Positions 1 to 8,084 of a DNA stretch of 64,000 nt are shown piece after piece (positions within the stretch are counted from its first letter, which is position 1; each line of letters begins with the position of its first letter). The DNA comes from GCA-002733465 sp039969155. Its GTDB lineage: Bacteria; Pseudomonadota; Gammaproteobacteria; Enterobacterales; Kangiellaceae. The notes under the pieces are model-generated. The model ran no database searches. It was not told the origin of the DNA and saw only the letters and a list, made by a program, of their open reading frames with translations. The stretch spans positions 1-64,000 of the forward strand of contig JBDVOJ010000009.1 in assembly GCA_039969155.1 (NCBI GenBank). The letters run 5' to 3'. The position numbers and the translations under genes are program-made.

Positions 1-629
1 TGTGGATATCCACTCGCTTAACCCGTTTATTTAGTAGTGGCGAAGGCCATGAGATAACTCGTGAAGAAATTCTAGCCTTGGCTTCCCTAGGGCATCGGGA
101 TGGAAATTTAATTTCACAAGAAAATGAATATCTTAATAACATTCTAAATTTAAGAGAAATCCCAACCGAACGTGTGCTCACGCCGCGAAGCGTTGTGCAT
201 ATGCTCGATCAAGAATTAACTGTGACTCAGGCCCTGGACTTACCGCAAACTCAACAATTTAGCCGAATGCCAGTTTTCGGCAAAAGTATTGACGATATTG
301 TTGGTAAGGTGATCAAACGAGATCTGTTCTCATTGGAGCGTCAAGGCAAAGGTGACGAACCCCTAAAAAATCACGTTATACCTATTACTCGTGTTGCGGA
401 AAGACTCCCGGTCCAACAATTGATTGATTTATTTATCAAAGAGCGTGCTCATTTGTTTTTGGTCGAAGATGAATTTGGTCAAACAGCAGGAATCGTAACA
501 CTCGAGGATGCTATCGAAACATTACTTGGAAGAGAAATTGTTGATGAAAGCGATACCGTTGAAGATATGCAAGAGTTAGCGCGCGGCAAATACCGTGCAC
601 GACTAAGATCGGATAAATTAAATCAGTAG
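1..629 (+). CDS. CNNM/CorC-type transporter-associated protein, C-terminal part (5' end outside window)
   Basis: The reading frame is open from base 3, so the true start lies upstream and only the C-terminal part is present. What is seen is the linker and the paired CBS region that follow the DUF21 membrane domain in CNNM/HlyC-CorC family proteins. The segment reading TREEILALASLG is the typical connector to the first CBS motif, and GQTAGIVTLEDAIETLLG is the second CBS motif. The residues after it (REIVDESD) match the family. Members are inner-membrane proteins linked to Mg2+/Co2+ transport or efflux; the cytoplasmic CBS pair binds adenine nucleotides. No CorC_HlyC C-terminal domain follows, so this is the short form. 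The family is clear; the transported ion is not. Confidence 0.85.
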   Translation, partial: WISTRLTRLFSSGEGHEITREEILALASLGHRDGNLISQENEYLNNILNLREIPTERVLTPRSVVHMLDQELTVTQALDLPQTQQFSRMPVFGKSIDDIVGKVIKRDLFSLERQGKGDEPLKNHVIPITRVAERLPVQQLIDLFIKERAHLFLVEDEFGQTAGIVTLEDAIETLLGREIVDESDTVEDMQELARGKYRARLRSDKLNQ

Positions 630-670
630 TTTTCTGTTAAGAGCTATTTCTAGTTAAGAGTAATCCCTCT

Positions 671-1399
671 ATGCTAAACAAATTATTATTGGTCATTTCA
701 TTAGTTATTTTCTGCCGTGATTCCTTCGCTGATTTTAAAAATGGCGAAATGGAAATAACTCAATTAAGCGCTGATGTTTATCAACACGTTTCTTATAATT
801 TATGGAAACAAAAATTTACTCCATCCAATGGTTTGGTCGTGATCGATCAGAAAAATGCTTATATCATTGATACTCCCTGGCAAAAGAAAGATACCAAAAT
901 ATTAGTTGAGTGGATCAAACAAAAAGGATTCTTATTACAAGCAAGTCTCTCAACTCACTTTCACGATGACCGTAGCTCTGGGATCGAATACCTCAATCAA
1001 ATAGGTGTAAAAACCGTCGCCTCACAACTGACTAATCAACTCTTAGAAAAAGAAAACAAAGCGTTAGCTTCAATTGGCTTTGAGGGAGATAGCTACTGGT
1101 TGTTGAAGAATAAAATTCAGGCTTACTTTCCCGGAGCGGGACACACAATGGATAATATTGTCGTTTGGCTTGCCGATGAAAAGATCCTTGTGGGCGGCTG
1201 CCTAATTCGAAGCATGGCATCAAAGGGTATGGGTTATACCGCTGATGGCTCAATAGACTCTTGGAGTGAAACCGTTAGAAAAGTACAACAGAAATTTACT
1301 GATGCCAAAGTCGTTATTCCAGGACATGGCAAACTTGGTGATCAATCACTATTAACTCATACGATAGAATTAGCCAATCAGGCGAAGCAAAAGCAATAG
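671..1399 (+). CDS. Subclass B1 metallo-beta-lactamase
   Basis: This is a 242-residue exported enzyme with an N-terminal signal peptide (hydrophobic residues 4-15, likely cleavage after A20). All six B1 zinc ligands are visible. Zn1 is bound by H96 and H98 of THFHDDRSSG and by H158 of GAGHTMDN. Zn2 is bound by D100, by C177 of GGCLIRS and by H219 of PGHG. The Cys ligand separates subclass B1 from B2/B3 and from glyoxalase-type relatives. The expected role is periplasmic hydrolysis of beta-lactams including carbapenems. The residue aligned with the substrate-binding Lys224 of IMP enzymes is Arg180, and the position of Asn233 appears to be Tyr. No transposase, integron or resistance gene lies nearby, so it looks like a resident chromosomal gene. 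The substrate range cannot be read from sequence. Confidence 0.9.
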   Translation: MLNKLLLVISLVIFCRDSFADFKNGEMEITQLSADVYQHVSYNLWKQKFTPSNGLVVIDQKNAYIIDTPWQKKDTKILVEWIKQKGFLLQASLSTHFHDDRSSGIEYLNQIGVKTVASQLTNQLLEKENKALASIGFEGDSYWLLKNKIQAYFPGAGHTMDNIVVWLADEKILVGGCLIRSMASKGMGYTADGSIDSWSETVRKVQQKFTDAKVVIPGHGKLGDQSLLTHTIELANQAKQKQ

Positions 1400-1553
1400 C
1401 CTAATCAGGTTGCTCGGCACCGATTCATCACATCGCTTAAAACCTATCTACATTAACCTACACTTGCTACATTATTTCAACAGTTTACTCAAAGAGTTTC
1501 TTGCTATCGTTTTGTAATCTACTCCACTCAAACAGACAAGAGTGGAGAATTAA

Positions 1554-3005
1554 ATGAGACGCATACTTTGGGTACTTATCAATACTGGCCTATTAAGCTT
1601 TTTGATGGTTGGCTGCAGCAATAGCGAAGCGGTTAAAGGATTTACCATTAATGATATTTGGCATGCCCCTGGTTATGGGATCACTGCGTCGCTAAGTAAC
1701 GAAAAAATTGTCCTCTATCAAAGTACTTCGGAATATTGTCAAAGTTGGGACTTAGAAATCAGCTACCAAGACTTTGTGAATAGTAGCGAAATGAGCGACG
1801 ACTTGCAGTCAATTGTTGTCACATTTGATAATGCCAAACAACCCGGTATGGTAATGCAAAGGCAAAAATCACTGCCAGCAAGTTGTAGTAACGGGGTGAT
1901 TGCCAAGCGCGGTGATTCTGGTTACCAGTTTAATCCGCAACTAGATTTTGATATTTTTTGGCAAACGTTTAATGAGCATTATGCGTTCTTTCATATTGAA
2001 GATGTTGATTGGGCGGCGTTGTATAGTGAAGCCGACCAAGTCATTGATGAATCTACCACCGAAGAAGAATTGTTTTCAGTGTTAGCTGCGCTCATTGAAC
2101 CATTACTAGACTTTCACGTGAGTTTAGAAAACGAGAATCTTGATGAAGATTTTAGCGTTAATCGTAAACCCGATCTCAGCGATATCGCTCTCGATGAATT
2201 TATTGAGTTATTTGCGATTACAGAGCCCTATACTCAAGAAGATGCTGACGCTTTTGCGGATTATTATCAACAGCAGATAGATACTGTTTCCGAAATAATT
2301 CTTGGCTATTTTGATAATATCAATGACCTCAAGTTGAATGAGTCAGAAAACATGGTTTGGGGAGTGTTACCCGATAATATTGGTTACCTATCAATGGAGA
2401 CCATGGAAGCGGAGGAATTGGGATTAGAAAGTAATTCGGTGCAACAAAACACGCTTTTGATTCAAGCGGATCTGAATAAAGTGTTTAGTGATTTTGCTAA
2501 CGTGAATGGCATTATTATTGATGTTAGAACCAATGGTGGCGGTGATGATTTTGTCGGACGAATGGTTGTTAGCCATTTAATCGAATCGGATTTACATGTT
2601 TATAGCAAACAGGCTAGGTTAGGCGCGGGGCGAACTGAACTACAAAGGGTCATCACAAAACCAGCTAGTAGCAACCGATTTACAGGTCCGGTAGCAATGT
2701 TGACTAGCACCTCGACATCTAGCGCGGCTGAAACGTTTGCCATGGCGATTAAGGCGCGAAACAATACTCAATTAATCGGTGAAGATAGCGCCGGAGGATT
2801 GTCGGATATCCTACCCTTGTCTTTGCCGCACGGGTTAAATTATAGTCTGTCCAATGAATTCTATCTCAGTGTTAATGGTGATGAATGGGAAGGCGCCGGT
2901 ATTCCAGTCGATCAGCAGCAACCATTCTTTACATTAGAGCAGCGTCAAAATCAGCAAGACTTAGGTTTACACGTGGCGATTGAATGGATTAGTAGCAATC
3001 AATGA
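1554..3005 (+). CDS. S41 family (C-terminal processing-like) peptidase lipoprotein
   Basis: This is a 483-residue protein. Residues 1-21 form a lipoprotein signal with lipobox LMVGC, so it is predicted to be membrane-anchored in the periplasm. A GTGGAG ribosome site lies just upstream of the ATG. The C-terminal half is an S41 serine peptidase domain: NIGYLSMETM near residue 280, the IIIDVRTNGGGDD strand-turn, then STSSAAETFAMA with S390 as the probable nucleophile, followed by GEDSAGG and a GAGIPVD loop. No PDZ domain is evident. The N-terminal 130 residues are specific to this branch of S41 lipoproteins. The substrate is unknown. It stands alone between the beta-lactamase and osmC-like genes. 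Confidence 0.85.
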   Translation: MRRILWVLINTGLLSFLMVGCSNSEAVKGFTINDIWHAPGYGITASLSNEKIVLYQSTSEYCQSWDLEISYQDFVNSSEMSDDLQSIVVTFDNAKQPGMVMQRQKSLPASCSNGVIAKRGDSGYQFNPQLDFDIFWQTFNEHYAFFHIEDVDWAALYSEADQVIDESTTEEELFSVLAALIEPLLDFHVSLENENLDEDFSVNRKPDLSDIALDEFIELFAITEPYTQEDADAFADYYQQQIDTVSEIILGYFDNINDLKLNESENMVWGVLPDNIGYLSMETMEAEELGLESNSVQQNTLLIQADLNKVFSDFANVNGIIIDVRTNGGGDDFVGRMVVSHLIESDLHVYSKQARLGAGRTELQRVITKPASSNRFTGPVAMLTSTSTSSAAETFAMAIKARNNTQLIGEDSAGGLSDILPLSLPHGLNYSLSNEFYLSVNGDEWEGAGIPVDQQQPFFTLEQRQNQQDLGLHVAIEWISSNQ

Positions 3006-3081
3006 AAGCTAGAACTTGAAAACAACAGCGGACCAAATTATTCTTACCCAATAGGTATTTAAGCTCACATTGGAGACAGAT

Positions 3082-3552
3082 ATGTCTGAGTACAGCGCCA
3101 CCGTCAACTGGGTTCGTCAGCCGCAAGAAAACTATATCGATAATCAATATAGTCGAGGTCACCAATGGCAATTTGATGGCGGTGTTACGGTGGCGGCTTC
3201 ATCATCACCTCATGTGGTTCCCTTACCATATTCTGTCGAGGCCAATGTAGATCCAGAGGAAGCATTTGTTGCATCATTATCAAGTTGTCATATGTTATTT
3301 TTTCTATCGATTGCAGCTAAACGAAAATTTGTTGTTGACGAATATACCGATCAAGCGGTGGGTGTAATGGAAAAAGATGACACTGGAAAAATTTCGATGA
3401 CCAAAGTAACACTAAGGCCCAAAATTAAGTTTTCCGGAGAGCGTCAACCAAGTTTTGCTCAGCTAGAGAAGATGCATCATCAATCGCATGAGCAGTGCTT
3501 TATCGCCAACTCAGTGAAAACAAAAGTTATTACGGAAATAGAACCTGATTAA
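3082..3552 (+). CDS. OsmC family peroxide-reducing protein
   Basis: OsmC/Ohr proteins reduce organic hydroperoxides or related electrophiles with two reactive cysteines. Both are here: C69 in LSSCHMLFFLS and C139 in HEQCFIANSVKT. The 156-residue length and the DPEEAFVASLSSCH stretch fit the OsmC branch rather than classical Ohr. I place the start at ATG 3082 because GGAGA at 3072-3076 is well spaced from it. A TTG four codons upstream would also keep the frame open but lies inside that ribosome site. The cytoplasmic enzyme is probably monocistronic; a convergent gene and a hairpin follow. Confidence 0.88.
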   Translation: MSEYSATVNWVRQPQENYIDNQYSRGHQWQFDGGVTVAASSSPHVVPLPYSVEANVDPEEAFVASLSSCHMLFFLSIAAKRKFVVDEYTDQAVGVMEKDDTGKISMTKVTLRPKIKFSGERQPSFAQLEKMHHQSHEQCFIANSVKTKVITEIEPD

Positions 3553-3605
3553 ATAGATCCCAAAAACTAAAACCCATTATAAGAAAACTCAGGTAGCGCT
3601 AAACA

Positions 3606-3659
3606 GACCTCGCTCGAGCCAATCCCGCTTGAGTGAATTCAGCTCGAGCAATCTAGGTC
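3606..3659. terminator. Inverted repeat between convergent genes, possible bidirectional terminator
   Basis: GACCT at 3606-3610 pairs with AGGTC at 3655-3659, and GCTCGAGC occurs at 3612-3619 and 3642-3649. The second is self-complementary and complementary to the first. The result is an interrupted stem-loop in the gap between the convergent OsmC and phosphatase genes. No clear U-tract follows on either strand, so terminator function is inferred from position only. Confidence 0.45.
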
Positions 3660-3667
3660 GTAAAATA

Positions 3668-4924
3668 CTAGAGAGGTTTAGATTTGAGCAATTGGTACTG
3701 CCAAGGGCTGGCAAGCACTTCTATTTGAATCACTTTGGGATTAGCTTCTTTAGAAATATAATAAACTTGGGAAGGCGCACCTCCCAATAATTGAATCATT
3801 TCAGTTTCAAATGTTCCGGCCGGTACAGTAATTTTTTTATCGCCTAAATAACTTGCTTCGATGGTTTTTACTGTGTTGTCATAACCGTTATACCATTGAA
3901 ATGTATTTAACTTGCCGGGCGTTAAATTGAAAAGGTGCGCCAGCATTAATATTGAGCTTCGCTCTACACTGAATGGGGAAAGTGATCGATTAACGTCGAT
4001 TTTTCCCTGATGTTTATAAGCCGCGCGCGCTTGCAGACTGTGTCCAATAACTTTGTCCCCTTTCCAAGTAAGAGTGATATCAACAGGTTCTCCCATAGTG
4101 CCCTTCATGCTCATAGAATTTGGCTGTAGATTTTTCTTGTTAATGGTTAAGTCGATATCGGCATCGATCTTAAAACTCTCGACCATCGTTTTTTCCGCGA
4201 GCAGATAATGATTTTCAGTGCTTTTTAGTGTGTGTATCGCTTTACCGATCGGTTTGCCACGAAAGCTCATTTGATAAGTGTTTTGTAGCGCGCTAAACCT
4301 TGTGTTGTCGATTGCTACCGCTTGTATCAGCGCATATTGTTTTACCGGTTGAGAACGTAGTAAAGTCGATTCGACTTTGCCATCCTGTATTTTCAAATGA
4401 TAGAGACGATCGTATTCTGACTCATCGATATCACCGAACGTATCTCCTCCCAAATAATAGGCAAGTGCCGGTGTGGTATTACTATGACCGACAACTAAAA
4501 TATTATCACTGCGAGACTTTAGCTGATTGGCAAATTCTTGAAGCTTTCTGGGGTCGTATAGACTAACTTCGATCCCCAATTTTTCGGCGAGAGGCTTAGC
4601 GGTTTGTTTCGTTCGCTGATAGTCGCTAGAGTAAATAGTAGCAATCTTTTTATCCAAAAGTCGTTGGGCCAATAGCTCTGCGCGATGCAGACCTTGCTCG
4701 GTTAGACTAGGGTCACGAGTGCCATCCGCCTGTTTTTCGGCGTGTCGAACTAAATAAATATGATTTTCTGCATAGCTCACAGAGCCGATTAGAGCACTCA
4801 AGCTCATAAACATCGCTAGCACCGCGGGTTTAACCCAGCGACAAGGCTTAGTTGAGTGTGCCGGCTTGGTGTGTCGAACTGGTAAACCAGAGGTCATGGA
4901 TTTGTTTTGGACTATGCTGTTCAT
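3668..4924 (-). CDS. Exported histidine phosphatase (SixA/PGM-like) fused to a DUF3108-like domain
   Basis: This is a 418-residue protein. After an unusually long basic N-terminus comes a hydrophobic segment (about 33-50) ending in VSYA, so export is likely. Residues 55-195 form a histidine-phosphatase domain with the RHAEK motif (catalytic H61), SSDYQRTKQTA, and the second His in VVGHSN (H147). Residues about 200-415 resemble DUF3108, a periplasmic beta-rich domain, with features such as KITVPAGTFET and YYISKEANPKVIQIEV. The fusion of the two is uncommon and the substrate is unknown. AAGGAG precedes the start. The start overlaps the stop of a small upstream reading frame as ATGA, which suggests translational coupling if that frame is used. 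Confidence 0.8.
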   Translation of the reverse strand: MNSIVQNKSMTSGLPVRHTKPAHSTKPCRWVKPAVLAMFMSLSALIGSVSYAENHIYLVRHAEKQADGTRDPSLTEQGLHRAELLAQRLLDKKIATIYSSDYQRTKQTAKPLAEKLGIEVSLYDPRKLQEFANQLKSRSDNILVVGHSNTTPALAYYLGGDTFGDIDESEYDRLYHLKIQDGKVESTLLRSQPVKQYALIQAVAIDNTRFSALQNTYQMSFRGKPIGKAIHTLKSTENHYLLAEKTMVESFKIDADIDLTINKKNLQPNSMSMKGTMGEPVDITLTWKGDKVIGHSLQARAAYKHQGKIDVNRSLSPFSVERSSILMLAHLFNLTPGKLNTFQWYNGYDNTVKTIEASYLGDKKITVPAGTFETEMIQLLGGAPSQVYYISKEANPKVIQIEVLASPWQYQLLKSKPL

Positions 4925-5103
4925 AAAATAGGCTCCTTGTCGATTTCTATTGATATTAGCGCGAGAAAACCACGATTACTACGGATCAAATGTAAGTGAG
5001 CATGAAACGGTCTAAAAAATCCTTCTAAAGAGGCCGTTTGCTGATTGCTTATTGTTATTGGCCGATTTAGAATAGTACGAATATTAGCCAAACGAGCTGA
5101 CAT
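4921..5103 (-). CDS. Possible 60-residue upstream ORF coupled to the phosphatase gene
   Basis: This is an ATG-initiated frame of 60 codons whose TGA overlaps the ATG of the phosphatase gene (ATGA). The predicted peptide is basic and has no recognisable domain. No strong Shine-Dalgarno precedes its ATG, while the downstream gene has its own AAGGAG. It could be a real small protein, a leader ORF, or chance. I include it because the overlap geometry is typical of coupled genes. Confidence 0.3.
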   Translation of the reverse strand: MSARLANIRTILNRPITISNQQTASLEGFFRPFHAHLHLIRSNRGFLALISIEIDKEPIL

Positions 5104-5198
5104 GATCGAATAGCTATTCTTTTAACCTATCAATCAATTTAGGGACTGCTGGCGCAAACAAAGTGACTGACTACTTTATGCCGGCTGATTAGGTACGA

Positions 5199-6515
5199 AT
5201 GACAAGAAATGCACGCATTATTGCAATAACCAGCGGAAAAGGTGGGGTAGGTAAAACTCATATTTCGGCAAACTTGGGTGTCCTATTTGCTAAAACAGGT
5301 CGTCGAGTTTGTGTGATTGATGCCGATCACGGACTGGCTAACATTAATCTAATTCTTGGCATACCTGCCACTAATCAACCTAAAGATCTATTTGAGCCAA
5401 ATTTCGATCCCATTTCTTGCATGATTCAGTCTGAGCATGGCATTGACGTGTTACCGTCGGCTTCAGGAATCAGCCAACAAGAATCCGATACTCCACCCAA
5501 TAAGACACAAATCGGTTTATTGTTAAAAAAGCTAAAACCTCATTACGATGTGATTCTAGTTGATACTGCGGCGGGAATAGATGAAGGGGTTCGCAATTAT
5601 TTATCCCTTGCTGACCATGCGCTATTGGTGATTAATTCAGAACCTACTTCGTTAACCGATGCGTTCGGATTAATTCGACGTATGAAAGATGTCCAACCCT
5701 TCTACAACGTATTGATTAACCGAGTAAATAACGCTGCTGCTGCAACCAGCATTTACAAACGTTTTGCTGGTGCCGTTAGAAAATACATTGGAGCGCAAGT
5801 CACCGCCATCGGCTATATTAGTGAAGACTCATTTATGTCGGCTGCGGTATTAAGCCAAACTCCGGTTGTCAGCTATAGTCCTAGTTGTTTAGCCAGCCAA
5901 TGTTTACGCAGAATAGTACGCACTCTAGGTCGTAACTTGTTGGACGTTCCATCTGATCATCAAACGACAGAGACTCAAGCTGTATCGGGGAACGCTGAAG
6001 TTCTACCGAATACAGAAGCAGATAATAAAGCCGAAGAAACAACTGACACTCCGACAGAATCTCAGCAAACAGTAAATAAATCGAATCAGACTAGCCCAGA
6101 AGATGTTCAACCATCCGAAGCGACTGAAGTGATCAATGTTGAAACGATTCCAGCAATTCCAAAATTCATTCGTAACGACTCGGAAACAGAAACTTTCGAT
6201 GGCTGGTTAGCACAAATTAGCCAGTTCTTTGATCGTAAGGCGAGTAGCGAAAAAATCAGAGAGTACCGAACCAATAAGCTATTACAAAAATTAGAAAAGT
6301 TGTGTGATAACGATCCAAAATTCTTAGCAGATTTAGAATCGATAGTGGTTCGCAGCAGCGATCGTAATTCGGAGTCGATTATAGAACAAGCGTCTATTGC
6401 AGAAAGGTTGGCCCAAACGCGTTTTGTAGAAGAGCCAATTATCGAAGAAAACAATAAGCGAGTTAATCAGAGCGGTGTTTCAAGAGCTTTTTCCATTATT
6501 TCTAAGCTCAAATAG
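5199..6515 (+). CDS. MinD/FlhG-like P-loop ATPase with long C-terminal extension
   Basis: Residues 1-250 are a ParA/MinD-superfamily ATPase. They contain the deviant Walker A GKGGVGKTH, then DADHGLANINLILG, and Walker B VILVDTAAGIDEG, most like FlhG (YlxH/FleN) proteins that control flagellar number or position. Here no flagellar or min gene is adjacent, so it is an orphan. After the ATPase comes a Glu/Thr/Gln-rich low-complexity linker (about 255-320) and then a predicted helical domain of about 110 residues that I do not recognise. Canonical FlhG is about 270-300 residues, so this protein is roughly 140 longer. The C-terminus may replace the usual membrane-targeting helix or bind a partner. 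Confidence 0.8.
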   Translation: MTRNARIIAITSGKGGVGKTHISANLGVLFAKTGRRVCVIDADHGLANINLILGIPATNQPKDLFEPNFDPISCMIQSEHGIDVLPSASGISQQESDTPPNKTQIGLLLKKLKPHYDVILVDTAAGIDEGVRNYLSLADHALLVINSEPTSLTDAFGLIRRMKDVQPFYNVLINRVNNAAAATSIYKRFAGAVRKYIGAQVTAIGYISEDSFMSAAVLSQTPVVSYSPSCLASQCLRRIVRTLGRNLLDVPSDHQTTETQAVSGNAEVLPNTEADNKAEETTDTPTESQQTVNKSNQTSPEDVQPSEATEVINVETIPAIPKFIRNDSETETFDGWLAQISQFFDRKASSEKIREYRTNKLLQKLEKLCDNDPKFLADLESIVVRSSDRNSESIIEQASIAERLAQTRFVEEPIIEENNKRVNQSGVSRAFSIISKLK

Positions 6516-6551
6516 TATTTTAACTGGCTTTTGTCTAGAGGTTTAGTCTAA

Positions 6552-7253
6552 CTATTTTATATCGCATTCAGCATAACGTGCTTTTTGGATCGCAATATAG
6601 TCATCCAAAGATTGGCCGTGTGAGGAGTCAAACTTAAGTCGTTGATTGTCAATTGATTTTATTAGATCAACTCTAAAGACTCGAAAGTTCTCACGTAACT
6701 GGCACCAAGCAACTAAGGTCCAAACTCGCCCCCAATAATACAATCCAAGTGGTTCAATTTGCCTGCTCGAGTGCTCTCCAGCAACGGATTGATAATCTAT
6801 GGTAAGACAATATTGTTGGTTAATAGCATGGCGCAATGCTTCAAAATTATCTCGTTGATGCTGGCTAACTGAGAAATTTGGAGCAAATAATTTTTGTTGG
6901 TTCAACTCAGTACGACGTTCTTGAGGAAGTACCGCTTCTATTTTATCGAGTGCACTCTGTGCTGATTGTGCCAGCTGATTGCCGGACCAAGTTTTGAGCA
7001 TTTTAACGCCGAGAACTAATGCTTCTATTTCGTCTTGATTAAACATAATCGGTGGAATATCGAGGCTATGTCTCAGCATATATCCAACCCCAGCCTCTCC
7101 TTCAACAGGTACTCCTGAAAGGCTTAAATCTTGAATATCTCGATAAATGGTTCGTTCGGAAACTTCTAGACGTTCGGCTAGCTGTTTTGCGGTCACCATT
7201 CTACGATTCCGTAGGATCTGAGTAATCTGAAAAAGTCGATCGGCTCGGCGCAT
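6552..7253 (-). CDS. YafY-like HTH/WYL transcriptional regulator
   Basis: This is a 233-residue cytoplasmic regulator. The N-terminal HTH_11 winged helix (MRRADRLFQITQIL, then TAKQLAERLEVSERTIYRDIQDLS) is followed by a WYL domain (LTIDYQS, RQIEPLGLYYWGRVWTLVAWC, FRVFRVDLI). WYL domains sense ligands, often nucleic-acid-derived. The gene is divergent from the downstream membrane spermidine-synthase-like pair with about 130 bp between them, so it may control that pair, itself, or both. No operator was identified. Confidence 0.85.
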   Translation of the reverse strand: MRRADRLFQITQILRNRRMVTAKQLAERLEVSERTIYRDIQDLSLSGVPVEGEAGVGYMLRHSLDIPPIMFNQDEIEALVLGVKMLKTWSGNQLAQSAQSALDKIEAVLPQERRTELNQQKLFAPNFSVSQHQRDNFEALRHAINQQYCLTIDYQSVAGEHSSRQIEPLGLYYWGRVWTLVAWCQLRENFRVFRVDLIKSIDNQRLKFDSSHGQSLDDYIAIQKARYAECDIK

Positions 7254-7402
7254 AACACTCGGAGGGTTAACGGATTGGTTAGCCTAATCTTAAGTCAATG
7301 TGATTTAAAGAACAATCCTAGCTTGGCAGTATTCAACAGTGGTTGCTGTGGTCTTTGAACATCTGTATCTTTAAGCATTGATTTTTGCTTGCTTGGGTTA
7401 GT

Positions 7403-8026
7403 ATGAAAAAAGTTACTATTTTGCTGTTGGCATTTTGCGCGGGTTTCTCAATCATGTGCTTCGAAATAATTGGTGGAAAACTGCTTGCCCCTTATTTCGG
7501 TAGCAGTGTCTATGTTTGGGGGAGTATTATTACGATCTTTATGTTGGCCTTGTCTATTGGTTATCTAATCGGTGGTAAATACTCACTTTATCAACCCAGC
7601 GTCACTAAATATGGATTCATCTATATTGGCGCTGCCATAGCAATTATTCCTACAATTTGGTTTTCCGAGCCGATTATGGATTTCGTATTTTCAATTGTCG
7701 AAGATCCTCGATATGGCTCACTGTTAGCGTCTACCATCATGTTTTTAGTACCGACAATTATCATGGGAATGATCGCGCCTTACTCAGTAAGAATACTTAC
7801 AGAGTCGACCGCTTCCTCGGGGCATACTGCTGGCTTTCTATACTTTGTTTCGACCTTCGGTAGCGCAATAGGTACTATCATGACGTCATTCTATTTTGTA
7901 TTGTGGTTTGAAATGAATCAGATCCTTTGGTTAACATCAGGAATCATGTTTTCTGCCGGGGCTCTAGCGCTAGCCATCAGCTTTTCAGAGCAACAATCTA
8001 CGGACAAAGCGGCAACATCGGTTTAA
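7403..8026 (+). CDS. Membrane half of a fused-MFS/spermidine synthase-like system
   Basis: The protein has about 207 residues and six or so membrane segments. The opening stretch is GFSIMCFEIIGGKLLAPYFGSSVYVWGSII, shown here as family evidence: CFEIIGGKLLAPYFG and VWGSII are the hallmarks of the N-terminal membrane domain of fused MFS/spermidine-synthase proteins. In many bacteria this domain is fused to the aminopropyltransferase domain. Here the coding sequence stops at 8026 and the enzyme half is a separate downstream gene. I chose ATG 7403; a TTG at 7385 is also possible. The function of the pair is not known with certainty. Confidence 0.8.
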   Translation: MKKVTILLLAFCAGFSIMCFEIIGGKLLAPYFGSSVYVWGSIITIFMLALSIGYLIGGKYSLYQPSVTKYGFIYIGAAIAIIPTIWFSEPIMDFVFSIVEDPRYGSLLASTIMFLVPTIIMGMIAPYSVRILTESTASSGHTAGFLYFVSTFGSAIGTIMTSFYFVLWFEMNQILWLTSGIMFSAGALALAISFSEQQSTDKAATSV

Positions 8027-8084
8027 TAGCAGATAAGCTAAGTTAACTTTTATAAGTCACCGAAAAGATACATCAGGAATTAAT

